Part shown: positions 55,773 to 64,000 of the stretch, piece by piece
How the letters are laid out: every line of letters begins with the position of its first letter
How positions within the stretch are numbered: the stretch's first letter is position 1
NCBI GenBank assembly: GCA_947501565.1
Contig: CANMWJ010000003.1
Span: 62,001-126,000 of the forward strand
Origin: an uncultured Marinobacterium sp.
GTDB lineage: Bacteria; Pseudomonadota; Gammaproteobacteria; Pseudomonadales; Balneatricaceae
Length of the DNA: 64,000 nucleotides
Reading direction: 5' to 3'
The notes under the pieces: model-generated
Seen by the model: the letters and a program-made list of their open reading frames with translations, nothing else
What the model was told of the DNA's origin: nothing
Databases searched by the model: none
Position numbers and translations under genes: made by a program

Positions 55773-55930
55773 ACCAGCGCCTCCCCTGCTCCCCATTCTA
55801 AGCCCCTAAAAGTTAAAGGTTTTCCATCAGAAAACCGCCAACAAATTAGTACATTTTACTAGCACTGATTGTTCCAAAATACGCTACAATCGAGAGACTT
55901 ACGTTCCTATTGGTCGGGATTTAGCGTTTT

Positions 55931-56848
55931 ATGAACCTCAATGATGTCCGTCTTTTTCTCCGTGTCGTAGAAACCAACAGCTTTACTGCTGCCGCAGAAG
56001 CACTGGGTATCCAGAAGTCCACCATCAGCCGTCGCATCGGCCAGCTGGAGGACGACCTGGGTGTCCGTCTGTTACAACGCACCACGCGCAAACTGAAACT
56101 GACCGAAGAGGGACAGGACCTGTTTGAACGCTGCCGCCCACTGATCGAGGAGCTTGAGCAGCTGCCGGATCTGGTTTCCGCCCACCACACCGAACCTCAG
56201 GGCCGCCTGCGCATCACTATGCCGCCAGAGATGGGCATCTTCCTGATGAACGATGTGATCGCGGACTTTATGAAGCACTATCCAAAGATCGAGCTGGAGC
56301 TGGAGTTATCCACCCGTGTAGTGGACCTGATTGAAGAGAGCATCGACCTGGCACTGCGGGTAGGCAACCTGACCGACTCCAGCCTGATCGCGCGCAAGAT
56401 CGCCAGCGTCACCAGTGGTCTGTACGCCTCGCCTGATTACATCAAACGTAATGGTGCACCGAAAACACCAGGGGAACTGATCAACCATCAATGCCTGGGC
56501 CACCTTTCTACTTCGCCACACTGGATCTTCGAAAACTGGGAGAATGGAAAGCCGGTCACCATTAAAGCCCGCCTTAAAGCCAACAACCTGACGTTCCTGC
56601 GAGATATGGCGATTCAGGGACTGGGTATCGCCCGCATCCCCAAAGCGTTCTGCCTGAGTCAGGTAGAAGACGGCACCCTTGTGCCTGTGCTAGACCAGTT
56701 CCACCTGCCCGGCGCAGGAATCCACGCGCTTTATCCAAGCCGACGCCACCTGAATCCGAAGGTACGTCTGTTTATCGACCACCTACTGACCATGTTGGAA
56801 GGTCATCCGTGGATCGATCAAACCGATCCACGGCTGCACAATCACTAA
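55931..56848 (+). CDS. LysR-family transcriptional regulator
   Basis: A 305-residue regulator with an N-terminal winged helix-turn-helix (LFLRVVETNSFTAAAEALGIQKSTISRRIGQLEDDLG) and a C-terminal type-2 periplasmic-binding-like effector domain from about residue 90. The sequence resembles the CrgA/YhjC-type branch. The adjacent target is unclear, because the nearest gene is convergent. Its stop overlaps the stop of the next minus-strand gene by four bases. Confidence 0.93.
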   Translation: MNLNDVRLFLRVVETNSFTAAAEALGIQKSTISRRIGQLEDDLGVRLLQRTTRKLKLTEEGQDLFERCRPLIEELEQLPDLVSAHHTEPQGRLRITMPPEMGIFLMNDVIADFMKHYPKIELELELSTRVVDLIEESIDLALRVGNLTDSSLIARKIASVTSGLYASPDYIKRNGAPKTPGELINHQCLGHLSTSPHWIFENWENGKPVTIKARLKANNLTFLRDMAIQGLGIARIPKAFCLSQVEDGTLVPVLDQFHLPGAGIHALYPSRRHLNPKVRLFIDHLLTMLEGHPWIDQTDPRLHNH

Positions 56849-57171
56849 ATAGGGAAAAACGCATCGGCGGAGTAACAGAATTTATCACGCCGCTTGCGGT
56901 ACTTTTTGTTATACGGTCGCTGCGTTTTTTCGTATTTGTTTTCAAAGTGGCGACACTTCTGCACAAACAACTGTTTGGCCTGCACACGACAGCGACGGTA
57001 GGGAATACTGCCTGCATCGTGGTTGTGACAGACAGAACGGTGCAGGATCCGATTATTACGCTCCTGCCATTTCACTTTGTAACGTTTTTCAGGGACTTTT
57101 CCGGCAACGACCGGCAATACAGAGATAGAAAGGCTGGCAGCTAGCGCCAGTAATAGAGTTCGTCGCAACAT
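56845..57171 (-). CDS. Small basic secreted protein, hypothetical
   Basis: A 108-residue protein with a Sec signal (about 1-23, LLLALAASLSISVLPVVAG) and a very basic mature chain (many Lys/Arg). It has four cysteines (RSVCHNHD, YRRCRVQ, VQKCRHF, DKFCYS) that could form two disulfides. AAGGA lies 10 bases before the ATG. I do not recognise the family. It ends inside the lysR stop region on the opposite strand. Confidence 0.72.
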   Translation of the reverse strand: MLRRTLLLALAASLSISVLPVVAGKVPEKRYKVKWQERNNRILHRSVCHNHDAGSIPYRRCRVQAKQLFVQKCRHFENKYEKTQRPYNKKYRKRRDKFCYSADAFFPI

Positions 57172-57213
57172 CCTTGTTGGTTCCTTGTGAAGGTCATTAG
57201 AAACTGTTCATAA

Positions 57214-57250
57214 CACTCAGGCCATCCAGATCCATTGACTGGCCTGAGTG
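57214..57250. repeat. 11-bp inverted repeat after the SGNH hydrolase gene
   Basis: CACTCAGGCCA and TGGCCTGAGTG pair perfectly around a 15-base loop, between the SGNH gene stop and the start region of the basic secreted protein gene. There is no T-run, so it is a 3'-end hairpin or weak terminator. Confidence 0.5.
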
Positions 57251-57260
57251 TCGCACTCAT

Positions 57261-57926
57261 CTATATCGGCTGATCGAGTATCGCATCCGCCACATCAATC
57301 AGGGCACGCCCCAACGCGAAGTGCTGTTCCTTATCCAGGTGCACACCGTCGATAACGCTTGTCGTTGTTACCGCGGCCGCATCAAAAAAATGGCAATCCA
57401 GTTGCTCACACACCTTTTTCAGCTCATCGGCGAAACCGATGCACTTGTCTTCAGCACCGGCGAACTTATCGGCCATTGCGCCTTTCGCTTTCTGGATCGG
57501 CGGTGGCGCAACCACCAGGATTGGCGGCTTCGGCATACCCGGCTCGATCGGAGCATTTCTGACCGTATCAACCAGCGTTGCCACACCCTGTGCAGCGTGC
57601 CAGGCATTGTATTCATGCATCGACTGAAAATCGTTATTGCCGAGCATTATGATCACCAACGCCAACGGTGAGTGCATCTCGATCGTCTGGGACAATCCCT
57701 CCTGACCGTTACGCCCAGCTTTAAACGGATCTTCAAAGACGGTACGGCGGCCGTTCAGACAATCCTCCACGACGCGCACGTGATGCTCATCCAGCACCAA
57801 GCCGTTTTCCAGCACGCCCGGCCAACGTTCATCGAAGTCGAGTCGATTACGGGTATTGGGGATAATGCCCCAGGTTAATGAATCGGAATAAACCAACACC
57901 TGCTTCAATACTGCGTGCTCTTCCAT
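57261..57926 (-). CDS. SGNH/GDSL hydrolase
   Basis: A 221-residue esterase-fold protein. The nucleophile block is VYSDSLTWG (residues 12-20, SDSL replacing GDSL), block III is MLGNNDF, and the catalytic Asp-His pair is in DGVHLD near the C-terminus. No signal peptide is present, so it is probably cytosolic. Related enzymes are aryl esterases or acyltransferases. GGGAG precedes the ATG at 57926. Confidence 0.9.
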   Translation of the reverse strand: MEEHAVLKQVLVYSDSLTWGIIPNTRNRLDFDERWPGVLENGLVLDEHHVRVVEDCLNGRRTVFEDPFKAGRNGQEGLSQTIEMHSPLALVIIMLGNNDFQSMHEYNAWHAAQGVATLVDTVRNAPIEPGMPKPPILVVAPPPIQKAKGAMADKFAGAEDKCIGFADELKKVCEQLDCHFFDAAAVTTTSVIDGVHLDKEQHFALGRALIDVADAILDQPI

Positions 57927-57965
57927 GGTATCTCCCTGCAAATCTAACAGTGCTGTCTAACCAGA

Positions 57966-58349
57966 TCAGGCTTTACCAAAGATACCGGCGGCCAGTGCCT
58001 TCTGTACTTTGATAATATTCTCTCCGCCTTTGAACTCCTTCACCATCGGCTCACTCATACCGGACAGCCAGAGTTTCAGCTCGGAATCCATATCGAAGTG
58101 GCCCGATGTCTCCACTGAGAAACGGATGATCGATTTATAAGGAATCGTGAGATAGTCACGTTTTTTCCCGGTCATCCCCTGCAGATCAATCAGAATCAGA
58201 CGGTAATTGGTAAACACATACTTATCCCGGATCACCTTAAACGCCAGGCTGATCTCCTCGCCCTCAACCAGAACTGGCTCCAGCTCTTCACTCAACTCAT
58301 CGATATCGATATCGCTGGCGTTACCTAACAATCCATCAAATAAACCCAT
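57966..58349 (-). CDS. Bacterial PH-domain protein (bPH_1, DUF1696-like)
   Basis: A 127-residue soluble protein with the bacterial pleckstrin-homology signature: EEISLAFKVIRDKYVFTNYRLILIDLQGMTGKKRDYLTIPYKSI. AGGAG precedes the ATG at 58349. Members oligomerise and may sense membrane or envelope stress; the function is undefined. It is 39 bases upstream of the SGNH gene on the same strand. Confidence 0.9.
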   Translation of the reverse strand: MGLFDGLLGNASDIDIDELSEELEPVLVEGEEISLAFKVIRDKYVFTNYRLILIDLQGMTGKKRDYLTIPYKSIIRFSVETSGHFDMDSELKLWLSGMSEPMVKEFKGGENIIKVQKALAAGIFGKA

Positions 58350-58524
58350 TCCTGACTCCTTAACCCACACACTTAGCCGTTACACCGAGTGCACCCGGGC
58401 CTTGCTGATTTTCGAAAAGTGATAGCTCACACTCTAGCACGTTCAATTTGGATTAAATGCCGCTCCAGGCGAAAACTTTCACGCTTCGATGTCGATCACG
58501 AGCCTTCACCCTGAAACAGCGTCA

Positions 58525-59607
58525 CTATGCCAGTACCTCGAAGGAAACTGCGGCCTTCTCTTCTCCATTTATCAGAACCGTTAAACGGTGCTCGCCGGGA
58601 TAATGCTTGCGCGTGGTCATCTGGCGGAAGCTCTGTTGTCGCTCAAAGCCTTTTGCAACGTCGTCAAAATCACCTTCGCTGATCTTGAATACCTTGCGGC
58701 TATGTCGACCGTTAGCCTTGAGGTAGTCGATCGCGTACTCGATACGCAGACGACCGAGCGTGCTTTTACCGGCGCGCACCTGGAAGCGAAACCCCAGTTC
58801 AGCGCCGATCTGCACTTCAGGCACTGACAGCTTCAGCTCAGTCACCTCAATTTCATCAGCAGGATGGTAACCAAACAATGTCATCGCCTGCGGATGCGCC
58901 TGCTTTAACAAGGTTCGGCAACCATGCTTGATGATCCACTGGGTGTGCGGATGACGCTGCCAGTTTCGCTGCACCCAATCTAATGTCCGCGCGGGGTGAT
59001 CCTTAGCGATATCATTCAGGTTATTCGCCACACTGCGGCGTACATAGTCCTGCTCATCCCTACACAGGTTGTCCAGAATCGGAAATATCGCCGAAGGATC
59101 ACGTTTAAAAAGAGGCAGCGATTGCGCCCACGGAAGGCGCGGTCGACATCCCTCGCTGGCCAATCGGCGCACATGATAGTTGTCATCCTCACTCCACGCC
59201 CGCATCTGCACCATCATGCGTTCCTGATCGCGCAAGATAAACGGCCTGACCGCGAACTCCGAACTGGAAAATCGGGTCAACCATTGCAGAGCGTTCATCG
59301 AAACATCCCAGTGTTCCAGCCCATAGGCTTCTACATAGTCGGGAAAAAACATCGCTTCGTATCCGCCAAATCCGGGAGCACTGGCGTTGAGGATCTCGAT
59401 GGCGTCGGTATAGGGCAGTGCCAACGTTTGATGCAGACAGTGTCGAATATGCTGAGTACGCGCTTTCAGCTCCCGCACCTCCCACTGATCGTCGAAGACC
59501 TGTTCGATAAACCGCTCAGCGGCAAATGCCGGATACTGCTCGCTGATCGCTTGTGCGAGACGCATCAGGTACGCTGGGTTATAGACCGCTTTCAAGGGTT
59601 CAGCCAT
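58525..59607 (-). CDS. alkC: AlkC-like DNA alkylation repair glycosylase
   Basis: A 360-residue protein with an N-terminal HEAT-like-repeat glycosylase part (about 1-250, with WEVRELKARTQHIRHCL and YVRRSVANNLNDIAKDHP). An Ig-like C-terminal domain follows (about 255-360, VPEVQIGAELGFRFQVRAG). The HEAT plus Ig-like arrangement is that of AlkC, which excises 3-methyladenine and related lesions without base flipping. AlkD lacks the Ig part. GGAG precedes the ATG at 59607, which overlaps the start codon of the divergent DCC gene. Confidence 0.85.
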   Translation of the reverse strand: MAEPLKAVYNPAYLMRLAQAISEQYPAFAAERFIEQVFDDQWEVRELKARTQHIRHCLHQTLALPYTDAIEILNASAPGFGGYEAMFFPDYVEAYGLEHWDVSMNALQWLTRFSSSEFAVRPFILRDQERMMVQMRAWSEDDNYHVRRLASEGCRPRLPWAQSLPLFKRDPSAIFPILDNLCRDEQDYVRRSVANNLNDIAKDHPARTLDWVQRNWQRHPHTQWIIKHGCRTLLKQAHPQAMTLFGYHPADEIEVTELKLSVPEVQIGAELGFRFQVRAGKSTLGRLRIEYAIDYLKANGRHSRKVFKISEGDFDDVAKGFERQQSFRQMTTRKHYPGEHRLTVLINGEEKAAVSFEVLA

Positions 59608-59995
59608 GAAATACTCCGCTGATCAGATTAAAGAAGTGACTGTGCTTTATGACGGCTTATGCCCGATCTGCGTACGCCAGGTCGGCCAGTTCAAAGCGCT
59701 ATGCAAAGATCCAAGCATCCACTGGTTTGATATCACCGGGCAGGAAAATTGGCTGGCTGAGCATCAGATTGACGCCACCGCCGCGATTCTGGAACTGCAC
59801 CTGATAGACACCCATGGCGACATCATCAAAGGCCTGGATGCGTTCATTCTGCTCTGGTCACGCACACCGCTGTTTAAACCGCTGGCATGGCTACTACAAC
59901 TGCCTTTGATCTACCCGTTGGCTTGGCGTTATTACCACTGGGCAACCCGCCGCCGTTTACGAAAACAGGGGCGATTGCCAACACGTTGCCGCTAA
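59606..59995 (+). CDS. DCC-family (DUF393) thiol-disulfide oxidoreductase-like protein
   Basis: A 129-residue protein with the YDGLCPICVRQV motif (redox CxxC, residues 15-26) characteristic of the DUF393/DCC family. A helical part and a basic C-terminus follow. The family is thioredoxin-like; the substrate is unknown. Its ATG (59606-59608) overlaps the alkC start (59605-59607) on the other strand, so its promoter and AAGG-type ribosome-binding site lie within alkC. Confidence 0.9.
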   Translation: MKYSADQIKEVTVLYDGLCPICVRQVGQFKALCKDPSIHWFDITGQENWLAEHQIDATAAILELHLIDTHGDIIKGLDAFILLWSRTPLFKPLAWLLQLPLIYPLAWRYYHWATRRRLRKQGRLPTRCR

Positions 59996-60010
59996 CACTG
60001 TGTGAAGTAC

Positions 60011-61993
60011 TCAGACAGCACTTTTAACGGTTTGCGCTTTCTTACGACCCGCACTCTTTCGCGCCGTACTTTTCTTACCCGCCGGTGACTTTCGACGCCG
60101 CCTGACCGGTTTGGATGGCAATCCCTGCAAACTGGTCGGCACCACCGTTGCAGCCTGGCTAATCAAGCTTTCCAGCTTAGACAGGAGCGGGTCCATAAAA
60201 CTCTGGTAGTTGGATTGCTTCTGACTGATCGCATCCAACACCGACTCCCAATGTGCGGTCATGTCCGGTGTGGTTGCGCTATCCGGAAGCGCATCAATCA
60301 AACCCCGCCCCGCAGCCGTGGAGCGTATCGCTTTGCCCTCACGCTGCAGGAAACCGCGCTTAAACAACAGCTCGATTATGCCTGCGCGGGTCGCCTCGGT
60401 ACCCAGACCATCAGTGTCTTTGAGTACTTTGCGAATCTCCGACTCCTTCACAAAACGGGAGATCCCGGTCATCGCCGCGAGTAAGGTCGCATCGGTGAAG
60501 GCTTTGGGCGGCTGAGTCATCTTATCGACCACCTCACCACGTTCGCAGAGCAGGCTTTGCCCTTGTGTCAGTGGAGGTAGCTCCTGCTCAATCTCCTCTT
60601 CATGTTGCCCCGCACGCTTTTTCGGCGTTCCCTGCAACACTTTCCAGCCCTGATGCAATGGCTGCCGCGCAGTTGTTGTGAAGCGCCCCCCTTCGATGGT
60701 GACCTCCACTTTAGTTTCGAAATAACGGTACGGTGGATAGAACTGGTAGAGATAATGGCGAGCGATCAGTTCGTACAGCTGCTGCTCAGCCTTCGGCAAA
60801 CGGGATAGCTCGGTCTTCTTCGCCGTTGGAATAATCGCATGGTGGGCATCCACCTTTTTATCGTTCCAGGCTTTGCTTTTAATTGAGGGGTCCGCTGCGG
60901 CTTTCTGCTGCAACTGAGCAAGCGCACCACAGTTGTTATTGATCGAAGCGATGATTGTCGCAGCCTGGCTGTGCTGTTCCACCGGCAGATAGCGACTATC
61001 CGAGCGCGGATAGGTGATCAGCTTGTGCTTTTCATACAACGCCTGACAGCTATCCAATACCTGTTTGGCGCTCAGGCCAAAACGTTTGGCAGCATCAATC
61101 TGCAACGCAGAGAGGTTATACGGCAATGGCGCCGCCTGCTGCTTCTCTTTCTGCTCAAGCTTACTGACGACGGCTTCTTTACCGGTAATTCGTCCAGCAA
61201 CATTCTCCGCCAGTGGGCGAGACAACACCCGCCCCTCCTCGTCCTGATAGGGGCGACAAGCTTCACTAGGCTGCCACCTGGCTTTGAACGGCTGCTGGTC
61301 CGCCGTTAACAGATGGGCGAAGACTTCATAAAACGGTTTGGACTGAAACTGTTCGATCTCTCGATCACGTCGTACCACCAGTCCCAACACCGGTGTTTGC
61401 ACCCGGCCTACTGACAACACACCGTTATAACCCACCTTTTTACCCTGCAGGGTATACGCCCGCGTCATGTTCATGCCGTACAGCCAATCGGCCCGAGAGC
61501 GTGCCAGGGCAGATGTCGACAGAGGAATGAACTCGCGGTTATCACGCAGACGTTCCAGTGCGCGCCGTACGGCAGGTGGGTTGAGATCACTGATCAGACA
61601 GCGCTTTACGCTGGCTTTTTTAGCCGCAGGCGTGCCGATGAAGTCGATCACTTCATCCACCAGCAGCTGACCTTCACGATCAGGGTCTCCCGCGTGCACC
61701 AACTGGTCCGCTTCTTTTACCAGCTTTCGGATAACAGAGAGTTGTTTGCGGGTTTTGGCTTTAGGGGTAAGTTGCCACTGCTCTGGAATAATCGGCAGTG
61801 TGTTCAGGTCCCACTTTTTATACGCAGGATCGTAGGCATCAGGTTCGGCTTGCTCCAGCAGGTGACCGATACACCAGGTCACCACATCTCCGTTACCCAC
61901 ACGCACAAAACCCTCCCCCTTCTGATGAGGTTTGGGTAACACATCGGCGATAGCACGCCCGAGGCTGGGTTTTTCTGCGATATAGAGAATCAT
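60011..61993 (-). CDS. topB: DNA topoisomerase III
   Basis: A type IA topoisomerase of 660 residues that decatenates and resolves recombination intermediates, often with RecQ. The TOPRIM motifs are LYIAEKPSLGRAIADVLP at the start and AGDPDREGQLL near residue 101. The active-site tyrosine is Y328 in LITYPRSDS, the same number as in E. coli TopB as I recall. The C-terminus is a Lys/Arg-rich tail (from about 625). It is convergent with the DCC-family gene, 15 bases apart. Confidence 0.97.
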   Translation of the reverse strand: MILYIAEKPSLGRAIADVLPKPHQKGEGFVRVGNGDVVTWCIGHLLEQAEPDAYDPAYKKWDLNTLPIIPEQWQLTPKAKTRKQLSVIRKLVKEADQLVHAGDPDREGQLLVDEVIDFIGTPAAKKASVKRCLISDLNPPAVRRALERLRDNREFIPLSTSALARSRADWLYGMNMTRAYTLQGKKVGYNGVLSVGRVQTPVLGLVVRRDREIEQFQSKPFYEVFAHLLTADQQPFKARWQPSEACRPYQDEEGRVLSRPLAENVAGRITGKEAVVSKLEQKEKQQAAPLPYNLSALQIDAAKRFGLSAKQVLDSCQALYEKHKLITYPRSDSRYLPVEQHSQAATIIASINNNCGALAQLQQKAAADPSIKSKAWNDKKVDAHHAIIPTAKKTELSRLPKAEQQLYELIARHYLYQFYPPYRYFETKVEVTIEGGRFTTTARQPLHQGWKVLQGTPKKRAGQHEEEIEQELPPLTQGQSLLCERGEVVDKMTQPPKAFTDATLLAAMTGISRFVKESEIRKVLKDTDGLGTEATRAGIIELLFKRGFLQREGKAIRSTAAGRGLIDALPDSATTPDMTAHWESVLDAISQKQSNYQSFMDPLLSKLESLISQAATVVPTSLQGLPSKPVRRRRKSPAGKKSTARKSAGRKKAQTVKSAV

Positions 61994-62088
61994 AACGCCG
62001 GACCAATTACTGTATATAAAACCAGTAATCTACCGGCTTTGCAGGGGAAATACCAGCGCCTGTAATACAAGTACTTCTATGAGGTCAG

Positions 62089-62982
62089 TCAGCTATCCGG
62101 ATCGTTCATCTGGGCCATCAACCAATCACGGAACATCTCCATGCCGTAAGTCGGTTGTCGCTTATTTGAATACACCAGATAGAACGCCCGTTTGGTTTCC
62201 AGCTCAAGATCAAATAGACGGATCAGTTGCCCGTATTGCAACTCACGCTCAATCAACTGACTGTCCGACAGGGCAATGCCCAACCCCTCCATCGCGGCAC
62301 CGAGCGCCAGAGAGGTCCCCGAAAACGTCAGGCCGCGCTGCTTGGAAGACCAACCCAATCCAGCCTGGCGGAAGATCTGATGCCACTCAGTACTGCGGCT
62401 GGCTACGTGGATCAGGGTATGTTTTTTCAGATCTGCGGGCGTGTGTAGCGCTTTACTGCCCTCCAGCAGACGCGGGCTGCATACGGGCACAACAGCGGCA
62501 CTGCGCATATAGTGGGTTTTCAGGTTGCTCCAGTCACCCGCGCCAAAATAGATCGCCATATCGACATCGGAGTGATCGAAATCGACCTCACCTGTCAGTG
62601 CGCTTAAACGCAGTTCTACATCGGGATACTGTTTCTGAAAGTCAGCCAGACGTGGCATCAACCATCGGGTCAGAAACGCTGGCACCACAGCAATATTCAC
62701 AGTGCCCACGTTGGGCGACGCCATCAAACGACGTGTGGCACTGTCGATCTCATCCAATGCCAGCTGTACAGCATTCAGATATTTCTCTCCCGCACCGGTC
62801 AGGAATACCTTCCGTTTTTCCCGTCGAAAGAGATTCATTCCCAAAAATGCCTCGAGTGACTTTACCTGATGACTCACCGCCGAAGGAGTAACAAAGAGCT
62901 CATCCGCAGCCTGGTTAAAACTGCCGAGTCGTGCAGCCGCTTCGAAGCTGCGCAACGCATTGAGAGGGGGTAAACGTCTGAT
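62089..62982 (-). CDS. LysR-family regulator, GcvA-like, with unusual start codon
   Basis: A GcvA-like LysR regulator. The winged helix reads PPLNALRSFEAAARLGSFNQAADELFVTPSAVSHQVKSLE and a PBP2 effector domain follows. Homologues start with M-RRLPPLNALR; here the codon where Met is expected is ATC (62982-62980), and GGAG sits six bases upstream of it. The nearest canonical-type start is a TTG at 62955, which would cut the first helix and lacks a ribosome-binding site. A CTG four codons upstream of the ATC is another option. It is monocistronic; its target is not evident. Confidence 0.85.
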   Translation of the reverse strand: MRRLPPLNALRSFEAAARLGSFNQAADELFVTPSAVSHQVKSLEAFLGMNLFRREKRKVFLTGAGEKYLNAVQLALDEIDSATRRLMASPNVGTVNIAVVPAFLTRWLMPRLADFQKQYPDVELRLSALTGEVDFDHSDVDMAIYFGAGDWSNLKTHYMRSAAVVPVCSPRLLEGSKALHTPADLKKHTLIHVASRSTEWHQIFRQAGLGWSSKQRGLTFSGTSLALGAAMEGLGIALSDSQLIERELQYGQLIRLFDLELETKRAFYLVYSNKRQPTYGMEMFRDWLMAQMNDPDS

Positions 62983-63220
62983 GGGGAACTCCAGTGCACA
63001 CAGGCTGTTAGATGAAAAAATCTAATCTATTTAGTGAAAAACAGTCGTTTGTCTATTCAACAATCCGACCTTAGTATAACCCCCATCAGATGACTGATCT
63101 ATTGCAGAAGCCCTGAGAAATCAACGCCATTCGCGCTTAGGCAGCAATACCGTGATCAGCCTGGTGGTTTCAACACAAAAACCACCTGTAACACTCAGTT
63201 AAGTTTTTTTGGTGATCAAC

Positions 63221-63421
63221 ATGGCATACGAAATCGACCTTCACACTAATCAGTACGGTGAGCCGGATATGGATTTCTACATGCAGGAAGCTAAAACCCA
63301 GCGTCACGAAGCTCTGGTTGCAGCTTGTAAAGCACTGATCATCAGCCTGAAGTCTCCAGCCAAAACACTAAAGCTGAACTTCAAACGTCAAAGTTCTTTC
63401 GGGACCCTCTTAGGTTACTAA
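63221..63421 (+). CDS. Small conserved-looking hypothetical protein
   Basis: A 66-residue soluble protein beginning MAYEIDLHTNQYGEPDMDFYMQEAK with a basic second half. GGTGA lies before the ATG at 63221, and a clean terminator follows, supporting expression. I do not recognise a domain. It is divergent from the GcvA-like gene. Confidence 0.65.
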   Translation: MAYEIDLHTNQYGEPDMDFYMQEAKTQRHEALVAACKALIISLKSPAKTLKLNFKRQSSFGTLLGY

Positions 63422-63437
63422 GAGCACACCTCTCTTT

Positions 63438-63464
63438 TGGGGCCTGCCAATGGCCCCAGTTTTT
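63438..63464 (+). terminator. Intrinsic terminator
   Basis: TGGGGCC and GGCCCCA pair around a 7-base loop and are followed by GTTTTT, directly after the small plus-strand gene. Confidence 0.82.
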
Positions 63465-64000
63465 CTCCCCCTTCTCTCAGATCTAAGCAAGCAAAGCTTT
63501 TCCCCCACACACCTTTCAGCTTATATTGCCTTCCGCTAGCCAACAGTCCGCCATATATAAAGCAGATAGCCCACAGTTACTCATTTCGTAGCCTATAATC
63601 TTATTTACGATAACTTATCTATAGATTGCGCCGAATAGCGCTGAACTAGCAGCCAACTTCTGAAAATCCACCTGGCCTCAAGACCACCAGACAACTGGAC
63701 CTAACAGCTTTATCCGACAGACCAGTAACGTAACTGTAATGGGCGTTTATTGAACAACGCACAGAGAAAGGGTGCGAGGAGGGTCCGCATGCTCCTCCAA
63801 CCACTCCAGATCACATAGATAATGAAGGGTTATTTCTGTGTGATTTGTAGCTTTAAAGCAGCACGGTTTCGCTTTCTGCCACACAGTGACAGCAAAACGA
63901 TACAAAAGTTTCCGAAAGTGTATTTTTTTCATAGACGAAAGTTACAAAGATGATATGCTTTCAGTTACAGCTTGATTACGAAATGTTTACTCATAAATAT
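63465..64000. other. Non-coding right end of the window
   Basis: About 530 bases without a supported gene. A 61-codon minus-strand frame (63747-63932) lacks a convincing signal and is not called. The last 100 bases are AT-rich and contain GTTACA words 23 bases apart (about 63940 and 63963), perhaps the promoter region of a gene outside the window. Confidence 0.5.

Noticed and set aside
63747-63932. 61-codon minus-strand open frame starting MKKIHFRKLLYRF
   Set aside because: No ribosome-binding site, no domain, and cysteine/histidine composition not typical of neighbours; too weak to call.

Overview
The window reads as ordinary chromosome of a marine-type gammaproteobacterium. The gene set and protein sequences suggest the Oceanospirillales/Oceanospirillaceae group (Marinobacterium, Neptunomonas or Amphritea relatives); this is an inference from gene content and not a phylogeny. 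Base composition is moderately GC-rich, coding density is high, and I see no transposase, integrase, prophage or CRISPR array.

Layout. 0-2.6 kb: the 3' end of a BepA-like periplasmic metalloprotease gene, nadA, two identical tandem tRNA-Lys genes and queC. 2.6-8.1 kb: a complete Tol-Pal envelope operon (ybgC-tolQ-tolR-tolA-tolB-pal-cpoB). 8.2-13.9 kb: a DksA-like zinc-finger gene, then ruvC-[TRIC channel]-ruvA with ruvB, then aspS with an FmdB-like zinc ribbon gene. 14-19.5 kb: mixed housekeeping and orphan genes (HIT protein, COG3146 protein, NhaC-like antiporter, VOC protein, flavin reductase, a secreted beta-barrel-like protein). 19.9-23.6 kb: etfBA divergent from ETF:quinone oxidoreductase. 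23.9-28.3 kb: two radical-SAM genes, purU and a PhoD-like phosphatase. 28.5-33.7 kb: a DUF5610 gene followed by a two-gene signalling operon. 33.8-35.4 kb: a small protein, a di-iron MBL-fold protein and a soluble receptor-like protein. 35.8-42.4 kb: phenylacetate catabolism (paaJ, paaK, paaABCDE). 42.8-48.8 kb: an EamA transporter, a lipoprotein, tRNA-Ser, ftsA-ftsZ standing outside the usual dcw cluster, and a gamma-glutamylcyclotransferase-like gene. 48.8-55.8 kb: rmuC, a membrane protein, a candidate small RNA, and a run of six or seven co-directional genes around a K+ channel, DUF350, DUF1190 and an ATP-grasp ligase. 55.9-63.4 kb: two LysR regulators, an SGNH hydrolase, a PH-domain protein, an AlkC-like glycosylase divergent from a DCC-family gene, topB and a small conserved-looking ORF.

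The most notable system is at 29.4-33.7 kb. A periplasmic protein that retains all eight AI-2 contact positions I remember for Vibrio LuxP is followed 11 bases later by a membrane protein whose periplasmic part resembles LuxQ. Its cytoplasmic part is HAMP-PAS-PAS-GGDEF-EAL instead of a histidine kinase. This suggests an AI-2 (or related ligand) receptor wired directly to cyclic-di-GMP. Secondary points of interest are a di-iron protein/receptor-hairpin pair, a perfect inverted repeat at the paaA promoter, an orphan small-RNA candidate, ftsAZ preceded by an AT-rich region with DnaA-box-like direct repeats, and a LysR gene whose expected start codon is ATC.

Start positions were adjusted where a better ribosome-binding site, signal peptide or family alignment supported a later start. 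Functions come from sequence recognition without database searches.
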